64,000 nucleotides of DNA from Tetrastigma voinierianum (taxonomy: Eukaryota > Streptophyta > Magnoliopsida > Vitales > Vitaceae), in the NCBI GenBank assembly GCA_016808115.1, contig JAEQBH010002184.1, positions 62,001 to 126,000 on the forward strand, written 5' to 3'. Of this stretch, positions 48,426 to 60,289 are shown one piece after another (positions within the stretch are counted from its first letter, which is position 1; every line of letters begins with the position of its first letter). A program made the position numbers and the translations under genes. The notes under the pieces are model-generated. The model did not search any database. It was not told the origin of the DNA and saw only the letters and a list, made by a program, of their open reading frames with translations.

Positions 48426-48443
48426 TGTTATGACCCATTATGT

Positions 48444-48487
48444 GTCCGACATCGTTTAAGTTACAGCTTGGCTTTGTGGGTTTATAA
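48444..48487 (+). promoter_or_regulatory. snRNA-type upstream element plus TATA in the TRIM LTR
   Basis: GTCCGACATCG (48,444-48,454; the 3' LTR has GTCCCACATC at about 49,166) and TTTATAA at 48,481, with 26 bp between them, resemble the arrangement at 958-1,000. Confidence 0.45.
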
Positions 48488-48654
48488 CCTCTCGGGCTCC
48501 CTCTCCTCTCGACATTCTGACAAATGCAATATTTAAGGGTGAGTTCTACCCAAGTGATTATACCACGGTATTAAAGGCTTTCTTTCTCGGGATGGCCTCA
48601 TCCCCAAATCAGGTAAGGACCTAGAAATTTCAAGAAGGCATTTTAATATATGGG

Positions 48655-49015
48655 ATTTAAGGCTAAGATACTTTTCTTCCTTGGTTCAATTTCTTTTAGA
48701 AATAAGGATAAAAAATTTAGGGAATTATGGGATTTACGGGGGTATACTTTCCTTCCTTGTTTCAATTCTCAAGAAATAAGGATAAAAAAATTGTGAAAAA
48801 ATTGATGGGCATACTTTCCTTCCTATGTTAGATTCTTCTGAAAATTAATATAAAAATTTTTAAAAAACTAGACATACTTTCCTCTCAGGGTTTGATTCCC
48901 CAGAAACAAGGACAAAAAAAATTTGGAAATAAAATATTCAAGGGGGCATACTTTTTCCTTCCTAGGATCAATTCCTTTTGGAAATAAGGAAAAAATATTC
49001 AATTTCCCTTAAAAA
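48655..49015 (+). repeat. ~75-bp minisatellite
   Basis: About five degenerate units with GGCATACTTTCCTTCCT, GATTCAATTC and AGAAATAAGGATAAAAAA. Confidence 0.75.
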
Positions 49016-49186
49016 TAATGAAAATTTCGTGAGAGGATCACATCTACGGATCCGTGAAGCCACCACGGAGTTGTGGGAGGGTTGCTACCCTTGGGAACCA
49101 CGAAGTCACCAATCGTCGTGGACGTCGATTCTAAAAGAGGAATGGATTGTTGTGACCCATTCTGCGTCCCACATCACTAAGGTACA

Positions 49187-49950
49187 TGTAACACCCTAAA
49201 TTATGCCTTAGTTGTTTTAAGACATGTTTATGGTATAATAGAAGTCAAATTGTGAAATGTGAAAAAAAATATAACCGGAATTATTAAAGAGGTAAAGAGA
49301 ATAATTGTAAATTGTCAAAATAAGGACCCAAAGGACATAAGATAAAAAGGTTATATGTTAAAGTAGAATATTAATAAGGTGATTTGAAAATTGAATGAAG
49401 AAGAAGGACTAAATAGCAAAGGGCGAAACTTGAGCCAAATCTCATAAGACAACAAGTTGGCTTCTAGGAAGGAAAATTTCCCCATTTGTTCGTTGAATAG
49501 TAAGTACACGGTTTTGTGGAGAAGCTATTTTGGTTGCTTTCTCTTCATTTACTTTGGAGTTCTATTTGTTCAAGTAAAGGGAAGGAAAGGAAAAAGAGAA
49601 GGAAAAGAAGGAAAAGGGAAGCTAGGTTGAAGCTTTCAAGAAATCAAGGTTAGGAAATTCTCCAACTTGCTTCCTTGTTTATGTGTGTGTTAGGAAACTA
49701 TCCTAACTCATTCCTTGTCTATGTTTGTGTTAGGAAACCCTAACTCTTCATTAAATGTGTTTTTGTTCGATTTTGTGATTTGGTTTGAATTTTTTTTGTT
49801 TTGGATTGGATGTGTCCGATGAAATAGGGCAAAAATGTCTCATTTCTATTCCAGCCCGACGCCTCTCCGCCTAGGCGAAGGAGTGCTCACCTAGGCGAAG
49901 GTCTGCTCACCTAGGTGAAGGGATGCTTCACCGAGGCGGCGAACCACCTC
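49187..49950 (+). mobile_element. Family B LTR, second copy (truncated)
   Basis: Starts TGTAACACCCTAAATTATGCC and follows the 35,805 copy through GACATGTTTATGGTATAA and the AACCCTAACTC region. It fades out after about 49,950. Frames in it show no domain. Confidence 0.55.
49868..49940 (+). repeat. 20-bp tandem repeat with CCTAGG core
   Basis: Three and a half units of C(A/G)CCTAGGCGAAGGNNTGCT; the CGCCTAGGCG core is palindromic. Confidence 0.85.
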
Positions 49951-50386
49951 ATGTGGGCTTACTTTGCCTCTTCTCCGACTGCTGGCTTTATAATTGTTGT
50001 TTCTGCACTTCTAACCTTCCTTAAGTTCCTCAATGTTCTTTCCAATTCAGTATCTAAGGGAAATAGATATGATTCTAGCTTCCTGTGCATAAAATAACTT
50101 CTTGAAATGGAAATATACTAAGATTAATCATGCGTAGTTTTAAAATCATGTATCCTTGCTTTCCTCTAGTGATCAGTAGCTTATGTAGCCACCAGTTAAA
50201 ACTCCATTTTTGTGAATTTATTTTACAAAATAAAGAAAATGTCGAAATTATACTTCTTTTAATCGAATATTGATTTATCAAACCTTTCTAATCCTCGGCA
50301 ATGGCGTAATTCTGTAAAACTTGTTTGTCTAGCTAGTATATAGACTAAACCCTTCAATTTTTATTCCTCTACTGGAGCCTTACAAT

Positions 50387-50404
50387 TCCCTTGCAGTGGT
50401 ACCA
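50387..50404 (-). promoter_or_regulatory. Possible tRNA-Asp-type primer site
   Basis: The minus strand reads TGGTACCACTGCAAGGGA, similar to the Athila/Tat primer site TGGCGCCGTTGCCGGGGA with mostly transition changes, 37 bp beyond the LTR end. A second, also partial, match lies at 50,292-50,309. If real, one of them marks the start of another internal region, now truncated. Confidence 0.4.
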
Positions 50405-50441
50405 AAATTTGAGCTGGTTGTTTGAAAAGTAGAAATTGGTC

Positions 50442-53400
50442 TGATGTTCTTGAAATTATAAAATGAGTTTAGTCTAAGACATTGCAAGTGCACAAGTCAT
50501 ACAAGTAGTAAAAAAAAGGATGTAAGTCCAGATATCATTCCCTCAGATATTGACAAGGATTTTAAAATCAACTACCCTAACTAATTAAGATCCACACTAT
50601 TTGCACCTCCTTGTAACAATTCAAAAACTAAGGTTGGAAAACAAAATTATCCTATATAATGTTTCTATATTAAGGATAAAATTCAAAATAAACAAATAAA
50701 ATAAACTGGACTGAATCAGTTCTCTGTTAGAATGAACACTGACAAGGAGCTGGTGTGAAATTTCCAATTTCGACATCCTAACATACAATGACTTTCTCCT
50801 AATTCTGGATCTGGATTTGTCAAAGATTCATAATAACATAAATTGGATTTCTCCTTCACTTCACCAATTATATATCCCTGCTTCTCTCAAAGACAAAAAT
50901 CTAATCAGTTACTTGTATTCAGAACACTTTTTCTAAGATTTGGGCACTTTTCTTTTTCAATACTTCATACCCATTTCTTAGGACTGCATGTTTCTTGCTT
51001 CCCAAGACAGGGCCATTGAAAAACCTCTACAAAATGGTTGATAACTCTTCCTTTAGATTTGATGAAATTCTCTCTTTCCTTGATTAGATCTCAGCTAACA
51101 CGGGATCAGGATCTTTCCATCAAATCAAGGTGAAATCTCTGATTGTTTAACTTGATAAATAATCCAACTCAACTTCAAGCTCTGAGTGAATCAAAATTTA
51201 TCGAAGTGAACTCTCAGAGTTCATTAGTTCTTCAATAATAGTCTAACATACCCCACTGAATGCTCTCCCAGCCTCGTGAATCTCCATCTCTCGTGGCCAC
51301 CAAAGGGCCTCCTAGAAATCGTAGCAGATACGCCTGAGGGTATTCGCACAGTATTGGGAACAATTCAATTCATGAACTTCATCAACCAAATAAAATCCAA
51401 ACCTAGAAAATTTCTTCTAATTTATGTAGAAAAGACTATAACTAACAACAAATCCATTCCAGTGGAAGCTGCGCTTCTCAAATACTGAATCACAATCAAC
51501 AATGGAGTATTGATCAAGCATATCCACTGTAATTGTAATAAATTGAAAAGAAACGAATTCCAAAAATTGTCTAGACTTCAATAATTCCAGGCAATAATTG
51601 GAAAAGAGATTGAACTATTTGATCCAGCTTCACAATTCAAAGCAGATTTCTAGTTCAGATCCAGAAAAAAAAAATCAAAACAATTCTAACTAATCTATTC
51701 TAAAAATATACAAGTGAGTCTTCTTCAATCCCCCCAGGATCTGGGTTTTGGAAGAGCTGCTTTCTCCTGACGCAAGGACGACTATTTATACGCTTCTAGA
51801 AATTGGGCCTAATTTGAAAGCTTCAAGTGGATTTTCCCAATTCAATGGCCCAACTCATTGTTCAGGTCGCAACCTAAAGGAATTTGTCGACTGAGCTGCG
51901 CCTCCGAAGCCATAAGTCTATCGCGACTTCAATTGCTTGTCGCAACCTTCTTTGTTTTGTTCTTAAGTAATATGGTCGCTTACCTCGTGTCTTTGTTACA
52001 ACACTATTCTTTGGCGCCTTCTTTCATTTGGTTGTCGCTAATCTAGTTTCTTTGTCGCGACTTAAATTTTGCCCATCCCCTTTGATTCTCGCGGTAAACT
52101 AAGTTTTCATTGCGGACATAAGTTTTTCCTAGAGTTTCTTCTTTCTTCCAAATCTTTGTCGACCTGAATTTTTGTCTCGACTAACGCTTATTTCAATTCC
52201 TTTTGTTTCTTCGTGTGTGTGTCGCAACTTGAAAGTCCTTAAGGTCGCCTCTTTCTTAGCTTTTTCTCGGAATCATCATTTTCGGGCCGCGACTTGAATT
52301 GTTCTCATTACGACCAAGTTCGCTGCCGTGAGTCTCGACTTTTGTTGCAAATAACGTTCTTGTCTCAAAGTATTTATTTCACGACCAAGTTTCCATGTCG
52401 CGACTTGGCTGTCTTTCCTTTATCGAAATTCCCACGTGAGATAGTTTCGTGATCACGACACAATTTTGTTGTCACCAATTCGATTCCGCAAATCTTCTCT
52501 TTTATGTCAGGACATCACTGTCGCCTTTCGCTTCGTGTCGCGACCAAAGTTGCTGATCTGTTGAATTCCTTGTTGTGACACACAAATTAAGTCGAAACCA
52601 GGCCATTTCTTTTCTTGATGAAATTTCTTTCACGACATGTAGTGCCAATCCATCTATATGTTCTTACTTCTCACTTTGTCGTGAATCCCTCATTTTCTTC
52701 TTACAACAAATTTGTCGTGGTATTCACTTGCTTCGGTTGCGACTGAAATATGTCGAACTAAGTTGTTACCCTTCTTTCACCTTGGTTTTGTTGTAGTTGC
52801 TCAAACATAGTAGTAACATGATTTTACGAAATTTCAAGATCGCCATGTCGCGAACCGGTTTTGTCATGACCTCGGAATGATATCTTCATCTTGTCATCAT
52901 GTCGCAACTTGAAAATCCTTTGTCGCGACTTGGTCAGTTCATTAAGCTATCATTCCTTGTCGTGACATCTTTTTTTCTATCGCGACAAGAGTTGTCTTCT
53001 TTCAATGTCGCGACATACAGGACAATGTCACAACAAGATCCTTCTTTGAAGCTTTTTCTCTGTCTCCGCATCCTATCTCTTGTTGCAACATTCTTCTCTT
53101 GGCCCCAGTATCACTTCTTGTCGTGACTTTGATTCTTTGTCGTAACTAAGTTTTGTGCAATCTTCATTGTTTTCTCTCATGGAATATTTCAAACGTGTTG
53201 CGAAGTACTTTAGGCATTTATCTTGTAGACCTTGTAGCAACATCATCACTTAGGCCGTGACTTAAAATCGCCGGGGTTTGTCAATCCCTTATCGCACCTC
53301 AAAGTCTCTGTCGCGACTTCCAAATTTCGTCATATTTTTTAGGTCTTTGCTATATTTGACAATTCTGCTGTAAAAACCTGCAAAACATAAATTTGGTAAG

Positions 53401-53492
53401 TTTCCCAGCATTTCTCGCATAAAATCAAGAATTACATTTAGAACAACAAAGTTAGAAAATGGATTAAAAATAGATGAGTTTTCGACTCATCA
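50442..53492 (-). repeat. Long LTR of the minus-strand gypsy element
   Basis: About 3.05 kb. On the minus strand it starts TGATGAGTCGAAAACTCATC, directly after a polypurine tract, and ends ACATCA, so the ends form an inverted repeat. The first 1.6 kb carry many copies of GTCGCGAC and decay variants. The far end holds a GTGCACTTGCA block like that near the end of the 61,926-63,099 LTR. No protein domain; open frames inside are chance. Confidence 0.7.
51860..53340. repeat. Dispersed GTCGCGAC motif cluster
   Basis: At least eight TCGCGAC words (near 51,919; 52,053; 52,397; 52,534; 52,922; 52,979; 53,008; 53,309) and many one-step variants (TCGTGAC, TCACGAC, TCGCAAC), each usually followed by a short gene-like T-rich filler. 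The motif recurs at 57,370-57,770 and 62,110-62,190. Confidence 0.8.
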
Positions 53493-53507
53493 AATTCCCC
53501 CAAACTT
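53493..53507 (-). promoter_or_regulatory. Polypurine tract before the long LTR
   Basis: The minus strand reads AAGTTTGGGGGAATT directly before TGATGAGTCG. Confidence 0.85.
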
Positions 53508-55308
53508 AAAATTTTGCTTGTCCTCAAGCAAAGAAAAGAAAGATTTGTTTGTCCTCAAACAATTGAACTTCATTTTTAAGGACATTTTTCTGTTCTATAC
53601 TACAATCTTTTCTGATTCCACCTATAGACCTGAAATAAGTCAATTACAATATGAATTCAAATTTCGCTTTCAAATTCGTAAGAAGGAAAGCTTTTCTCAA
53701 TCTCTATTACAAATAAATTGATGAATTCTATATTGTAAACAGTGCAGCCAATCGATCCAATTCTGTGAGTGTGTGTTGGTCTTCTTTCCTTTTCTCCTTG
53801 GTAAATTAGTTAATCTTCTGAGAATCTTTTTGGTAAATTAGCCAAAGTCCCATATGCTTGTTTTTTCATATTTATCTCCACTAATGTAGGCAAATTCAAC
53901 CTTCAAGATCAACGAGGTCTTTTAGGCTTGTAATGTTAGTTTGGGTAATCAGATAATTGGAAAATTTAGGTTGTAAATTACCTGCATTCCACTCTCTTTC
54001 CATCTACATAATTGCCTTTCTTTCATCCTTTCCTCCTACTCGATGTAAAATTTAATAATTCCCCAGTAAAACTTGGTTTTGTGCATCTTTCGTGATATTG
54101 TGGTCTCTTTTGATTGCCACTTTCAAACTTTTATCGCTCCGCCTTTAACTCGGGAACTCTTTTGTCTCCCCTTTTTCTCGTTAAAGATTTAGGAATAGTG
54201 CAATGTTTTGCCCCTTTTAGGCTTCTATCACTCTTAGAGAACTTTGGGTTAGCAACTCCCATACCAGTTGGCAATAGGGTACTAGGTGTTGAAACACCCG
54301 TAAGAACTTAATTGTTCAAGAGAGATAGGCCACAAGACAAAACTTATTCCCTTTTTGACTTCTTTTTCTGCATCTCTAATTGGTCTTGTCTTCTCTTCCT
54401 TGCAATCCAAAAGAAATATATTCCCCCAATCTTATTCTCTTATGTTTATTTCAGTTCTTTTCTTGAAAACTGGGTAATTTAGGGTTCTTTGTTGCAGGAT
54501 TAGCTTAAGGGAGGGATTTTAGGTTTTGAATCGATGTGTATTGAAAAAGTTAGGCATTTTGGCTCAAACCATGGAACTAGAGTGTATGCATCTGCATATA
54601 ATGAGGGTAGGCTTGAAAAGGTTCAAACTTCCAAAGATGACCTCTCTCATTTCTTGTTAGTTATTTTTGCCTAGGATTTCGCCTTGACTAATAATCTAAC
54701 AAGTTCTAGGACCTTATACTATCGACTATGAATCACCCCAGAAGATGTCCCTAATCCTTCCCAATTTGTTAAGGACTTACTTGACCATATGTATTATTTT
54801 CCAAGATTTTGTATTTGACTTAACTGTTTACACACACAGATTCAAGAATATTATTTGTTCTTTCAATTGTGTACTTTTTCCTAATTCTGCATTCTCAACT
54901 TTATTCAAGTCACTGCTGCGCCTGTTTAGCTCAATTAAGCCTACTCCATTTCGTCACAAAGATTGTTTGGATAAGACAAGGGTTGTCAGGCCATTCACCA
55001 ATAAAAACTTGAATACATAAATCCTTGATTTCAGACAATCAATCAATCACAACCACCTAATTCAATCAATCAATCAATGCATCCAAAACAATTAACAGCT
55101 TTCTCCAAATCATTCAACTACCAGACCCTTTTAAGCATTTCCATAACACATCTGTTCTAATTGCAAAACTCATTGATAGCAACACAATCAAATTCACAGT
55201 TTAAGAGAATAACTCACAAGATAAAAAAGATAAACTATACTGAATTTTTCTATTAAGATGAAGAAAGAATGTAATTCCATAAGGGAAAAGAAAAGAAATT
55301 ATGAAAAT
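53508..55308. other. Non-coding stretch between ORF and LTR
   Basis: No domain in any frame. This would be the 3' untranslated part of the minus-strand element. Confidence 0.5.
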
Positions 55309-57162
55309 TCACTTTCTTCTTTTATAAGATTTGGGAGGTATTATATTGGGAGGATCTATGTCAAAACTTACCAAATAGGGAGAAAATTTTTGGAAGGTGA
55401 TGTCAGGTCTTTTCTTTTCAGTGGCCTCTTCCTTTCCATTTGAGACTTGATCATTTGTGAATTCCACAAGAGTGATCAAAGTGTCTTGCTTCAGACCCAC
55501 ATGATTTTCTATGCTCTCCACCTCAGTAATAACACTTAGCATGTTTGAAAAAATTTTATTTATCAGATCTAAGCTCTCATGCCAAAATTTTCTCTTGTAA
55601 ACATCATTGTCCTCCAGCTCCATATCTCTTTCTTTCATGAGCCTCCCAAATTCTTTGAATCGCTTCTTGTAGCGTATTTGAAAGCTTCTATTTTTTTCAA
55701 CATATTTCATTCCATTTCAGCTTCTTTCTTCCTCAGAATTGTCAATAGGTTTGCATCTCTTTTGTATTGGTTATTGTAAAAAGCTTCCAAGCCGGCCTTC
55801 ATATTTTCTATCCATTCCTTCTCCTTTATGTCTAACTCTTCTTTCCACTCTTCTTCTTTCTGCCTTAAATTATGCTCCCACTGTTGTTCTCTTCTTTTAA
55901 AATCATCTTCTAAAAATTCTTCTCTGATCTGTTGCTGTTTCTCCCACTTCTTTTCTCTTTCTTCCATCTCCTTCCTCATTAGCACTAACATCTCCATGAT
56001 CTCTGTAGTCCCTTCATTTCTTCTGAAGCTCTCTGCATGCTCAGGAAAATTTTCTCTTTCATTAGGGCCTGAATGAAGCAATGGACTCATTCTTCCCTCC
56101 ATTTCCTCATCTTCTACTAAAAGGACTTTTTCTATAAAAAATTTTATCTCCATGTTTTCATTGTCCTCTTCAAATTCTACTTCAGCCTCCACTATTTCCT
56201 TTTGTTTTATGTTCCTTGGCCCTTTTATTACTCCAATCAGGGTTAGAGGAGATACTCTAGGGCATGTTTCTTCTTCTTCCCACCTTCCTTTTACTCCAGC
56301 TAAGATACATAATCTAGTGATGGTTGCTGGATGAGGAATTAATTCTCTTTTGTTTCTCAAATAGTATCCCAGAATGGAACCTTCGATTAGCCTCCCTACA
56401 TTCACTTTATATCCCTTCAGAAGGGCATATAATATGATGGCTTCTTGCTCCCGGACTGAGCACAAGTGCTTGGTAGGGACTATAACTGATGCTATGAAAT
56501 ATAACCATACCTTTGCTTCCTCTGTAAGGGACCCTCTGTTTATAGCCTGGTGTGGGTTCTTCTTAGTTGTCTCCTATCTTCCCTTTCCAGCTGTTACCAG
56601 ATTCACAATCTTTTCATGATATGGTTTTTCAACCAGCTTTTTGAATTTGGAGCCATGTTTAAGCTCCTTTAGCTTAAACATCTCGTTGATCTTCTGATGC
56701 CCAAAAGGGACCCATACTCCTCGCACGTATACAGAGTCATCTTTCATTCCCACCAAATTAGAGTAAAATTCTCTAGCAAGAGTGGCGAAACCATGCGCCT
56801 TGTGCTCACAAAAGAAGCTCCAACCCTTCTTTTCTATTATTTCTGAAAACGGGGAAATAAACTTACCAAACCCCCTCTTTCTGATGAAACCTTTATCATC
56901 AAGTTGTTTTTCCCATACAACACGAGCCTCGGTAGAGAAGAATGCTCTTTCTTCTTCTGACTCTGCGTCTTCATTATGACTCACTGATCTCGGCCTTTTT
57001 GGCCTTCTCCTTTCTCACCGGTTGTTCGGGCCTCAGTCGAGCTCTTGGTTCCTCGCTTGGGATGTTTTTGTTTGAGGTTCCTAATGAACCTCTTCTTCCT
57101 CTTGAGTATACTCATTCATCATCTCATTAAGATTGGGGACAAGATTTTGGTTTTCTACCATC
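55309..57162 (-). pseudogene. Retroelement ORF downstream of pol, plant-transposon-domain protein
   Basis: From ATG at 57,162-57,160 (MVENQNLVPNLNEMM...) one frame runs to about 55,710 with only four stops: three within the first ~50 codons, two of them TGA likely from CGA, and one TAG at 56,574-56,576 probably from TGG. A frameshift near 55,709, where stop and next frame overlap, leads into the last ~133 codons. A basic RRRPKRPR stretch lies near residue 55. A REFYSNL / VYVRGVWVPFG / EQEAIILYALLKGYKVNVGRLI / LIPHPATITRLCILAGV series is the layout of the 'putative plant transposon protein' domain. The C-terminal half is a long charged coiled coil. No signal peptide or membrane segment is seen, so an envelope role is not supported. 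About 615 codons if whole. Confidence 0.75.
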
Positions 57163-57310
57163 GAAGAGATTTTGAAATTGGGTTTTGGGAATCTAGGGTT
57201 TTAGATCTTTGATGAGAGGAAGAGAATGAAAAGCTGGGTGAAGATGCAAATGAATTGAAGTTTTAGAAGAGATTGGTTGTTCACCTTCAGGCTCTTTTAT
57301 TTATGGGTGC
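57163..57310 (-). promoter_or_regulatory. Candidate promoter and leader for the downstream ORF
   Basis: On the minus strand, CCATAAATAAAAGAGCC (TATA-like, about 57,292-57,308) lies some 130 bp before the ATG. The leader contains AAAACCCTAGATTCCC, including a telo-box-like AAACCCTA. Confidence 0.4.
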
Positions 57311-57984
57311 AATGATTTTGTTGTCTTATGGAATGTTGCAACATTTATTCTAGCCCACAACACTAATTATTAATAATAAACACCGCCTTTAATGTCGTGA
57401 CGCCTCAAACAGGATGTTAAAACTGACAGTTAATGTAATTTAAACAAATTCTTGTCACGACTTACTTAGGATTGTCACGACAGCAAATGTGATCTTTAAG
57501 AATAAAATTGATGTCACGACATTCCTACCTCTTTATTCATATATTCCTGGTTGCAACCTATTTCTTACTGTCGCAACACCATGTCTTTCATCAGTCAGAC
57601 AGATTCACAACTCTGTTGCGACCCAGAAATTAGGTCGCGCCCTAGTCGTGACTAACTTCTTGTGGTGACATAAGAATTGTGTTGCGACACAAAATTTTCT
57701 TAGATCTCATGTTATCAATTCAAAACTTTGTCGCGACTAAATTGCTATGTCGCGACCTAGAAGATTTTCAGGTCTTGACAAAAATTGTTTTATGCCCATT
57801 TTTCTACAACTCCTATTCTCCTCTTATTGACTCAAAGATTTCATTCAATTCACTCAATGCATACTTGTAAAAACATGTATAACATTCAAGAATCTAAATT
57901 CAAGTATCAATAATTCATTTTCAGCATTTAAATATTCAATGAATAAACTCAACTAAGCTAAGATTCAACCATCGCCTGAAATCA

Positions 57985-58000
57985 AAATCCCCCAAACTTG
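57985..58000 (-). promoter_or_regulatory. Second polypurine tract, between pol and the downstream ORF
   Basis: The minus strand reads AAGTTTGGGGGATTTTGAT, matching the tract at 53,507-53,493 plus the first bases of its LTR at all but one of 19 positions. Confidence 0.65.
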
Positions 58001-58349
58001 AATCATGCATTTTCTAAAAAGAATTAGTTAGAGAGCATAATAATTCCCCTTGTAGTCTAGTATGCATACTGAGTTAGAGGTTCATCCTCCATGTGAAGAC
58101 TCCATTTTTTCTCATATCCTCACTGATCTGCAAAAACACCAAAAGAAAAAATTTTAACAGTAAATCAACACACAATTCTAATTAAAACACTTAAAATTTT
58201 GTTAATTTCACCACAATTGTTAATAAAAAATTAAACTATTGTATGGGTTGCCTCCCATGAAGCTGCTCAGTTTTAAGTCCGTAACTGGACTTGCTGCTAT
58301 GATTCTCTTGTCTCAGCAAAATTCTTCTTTAACTCAGAGCCTGGAATTA

Positions 58350-59603
58350 GTCTTCAATTATCTTCCCTCCAAGGTAATGCTTTAATCTCTGACCATTCAC
58401 TTTGAATTTTCCGCACTTGTTTTCAATGTCACCGCCTAAAGGTTGTACTCACATCAGATAAGGACCCACTCCATTTTGATCTCAGCTTTCCTGGAAACAA
58501 TTTCAGTCTGGAGTTAAATAAAATGACCCGATCTCCTACCTAAAATTCCCTCCTCAAAATTTTTTGATCATGTCATTTATTTGTTTTATCTTTGTAAATT
58601 CTGACATTATCATAACCTTCATTTCTCAGCTCCTCCAATTCATTCAGTTGGAGTAATCTTTCTTCCTTAGCAACCTTAAAATCAAAATTCAATTTCTTGA
58701 TGGCCCACATTGCTTATATTCCAATTCAAGAGGGAGGCATTGTGGTTTACCAAAGACAATTTCAGATGGGGGACATTCAAATGGGAGTTTTTATATGCAT
58801 TTATAAGCCCACAATGCATCATCGTTTAGATACCAATCTCTTATGTCGAACTTACAAGCCTTTTCAAGAATTTTCTTTATCTCCCTATTAGAAATTTCAA
58901 TTTTTGCCCATTCTGTTGAGGATGATAAGCCAAACTCATTATGTGTTTGATTCCATACCCGTTCATGAGTTTCTCAAACACTTTGTTTGCAAAATGACTC
59001 CCTCCACTTATGATAGTTCTGGGTGCCCCAAATCTGCTCAAAATGTTTCTCTATAAGAATCCCATAACTGTATTAGCATCATTTTTGGGACAAGTTGTTG
59101 CTTCCACCACCTGATACATATCTACAAATTAGAGTGGCGCATGCATTCCCAAATGAAGATGGAAAAGGCCCCATGAAATCTATTCCCCACACATCAAAAA
59201 GCTGCACCACCAAGATACCTTGTAGGGGCATTTCATGTCTTCTGCTCATACTTCCCATTCTCTGGCATTGATCACAATTTTTTACCCATTCAAAACAATC
59301 TTTGAATATAGTAGGCCAATAAAAGCCTGATTGGAGAATTTTATGGGTTGTTTTGTCTCCTATAAAATGTCCTCCATATGGTGATGCATGACATTCATAT
59401 AAAATTCTGCCTTGTTCACTTTCTGGCACACACCTCCTGATTATCATATCAGCTCCTCTTTTGAATAATAAGGGGGCATCCCATATATAGAATCTGATGT
59501 CAGTCCTTAACTTCTTTCTCTGCTGGTAGCTGAATTCTGGTGGCATAACTGCATAAGCTAGAAAATTTACAATGTCAGCATACCAGGGTGATTGGAATGA
59601 CAA
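58350..59603 (-). pseudogene. Gypsy integrase
   Basis: The zinc-binding region is intact: H-x3-H spacing in CHASPYGGHF..KTTHKILQSGFYWPTIF and CX2C in CDQCQRMG (59,410-59,260). GIDFMGPFPSSFGN (59,180) gives the first catalytic Asp. After a frameshift: ADMYQVVEA, SRFGAPRTIIS, FEKLMNGYGIKH and AYHPQQNGQ (around 58,940), DDALWAYK, and a C-terminal VGDRVILFNSRLKLFPGKL.SKWSGP (GPF/Y-like motif, about 58,480), then KFKVNGQRLKHY near 58,390. No chromodomain, as usual for Athila/Tat. Several stops and shifts. Confidence 0.9.
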
Positions 59604-59859
59604 TTGGAATAACCGCCATCCGAAAATTTTCGCTAATTCAGTCCTTTTCCTTTACAAAGAGTTTTTTCAACTCTTGACAAGTGATCACCTATCACATTGT
59701 CACTATCTTCTTGTCCTTGATCTCCAAATCAAATTCGCAGAATAATACCTATCCTAATTTCATTTCGCTAGCTTCTTTCTTTGTCATCAAACATTTAATT
59801 ACAAAGATGATCGTATGGATGATGACAATGATCCAATATGTACGGCATGCATTTTTCAC

Positions 59860-60285
59860 ATGCAAATGTCATGGGCCAACATCTCTTTTCTGTAGTTGAG
59901 TAGTTCTCTTAAGCTTCATTGAAGGTTTGACTGCATAAAGATAAGTGGCTTCAAACGATTTCGTCAATTTTTGTCCTAATGCTCTTGCATAGCTGGTCAC
60001 TAGCATCACACAAATCTCAAATTCCTTATTCCAATCTGGTTTGACCATGATGGGAGCTTTAACTAATCTGGATCTGATTTCTTCAAATGAAGATTGGCAG
60101 GATTCATCAAAATTAAACTTGTACCTTTCCAATAGTCTACATAATGAGTCTTGCAATTTTGAGAAGTCCCCGATAAATCTTCTATAAAAACCAACATGTC
60201 CAAGAAACTTTATTCCCTTTAATGTCAGAGGTGGCAAAAGAGTCTTTATGATGGAAACCTTGCTTAATCCACTTCCCACTCACGC
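59860..60285 (-). pseudogene. Gypsy RNase H and end of RT
   Basis: Shows FLGHVGFYRRFIGDFSKL, KFNFDESCQSSFEEI, APIMVKPDWNKEFEI and, in the next frame, CDAS. The far end of the domain is eroded, with a final DHLSRVE remnant near 59,690. Adjacent to RT with one frameshift. Confidence 0.85.
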
Positions 60286-60289
60286 GTAA

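Larger units (their letters stand above)
48426..49186 (+). mobile_element. TRIM-like LTR element, 3' LTR truncated
   Basis: A 140-bp LTR (48,426-48,565, TGTTATGACCC...TATACCA) is followed by CGGTATTAAAGGC, a decayed Met-tRNA primer site. The start of the LTR recurs at 49,148 (TGTTGTGACCCATTCTGCG) after a purine tract AAAAGAGGAATGGAT, and is cut at 49,187 by a family B LTR. The interior is about 580 bp, filled by a minisatellite, and non-coding. Small LTRs, a primer site and no proteins fit a TRIM. Confidence 0.65.

Noticed and set aside
51858..53126. Several 60-75-codon plus-strand frames
   Set aside because: They lie in the long gypsy LTR and are filled with the repeated GTCGCGAC motif.
55309..57162. 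Envelope glycoprotein for the ORF in the Athila env position
   Set aside because: No signal peptide or membrane segment is visible and the motifs are those of a plant-transposon-type domain with a coiled coil.
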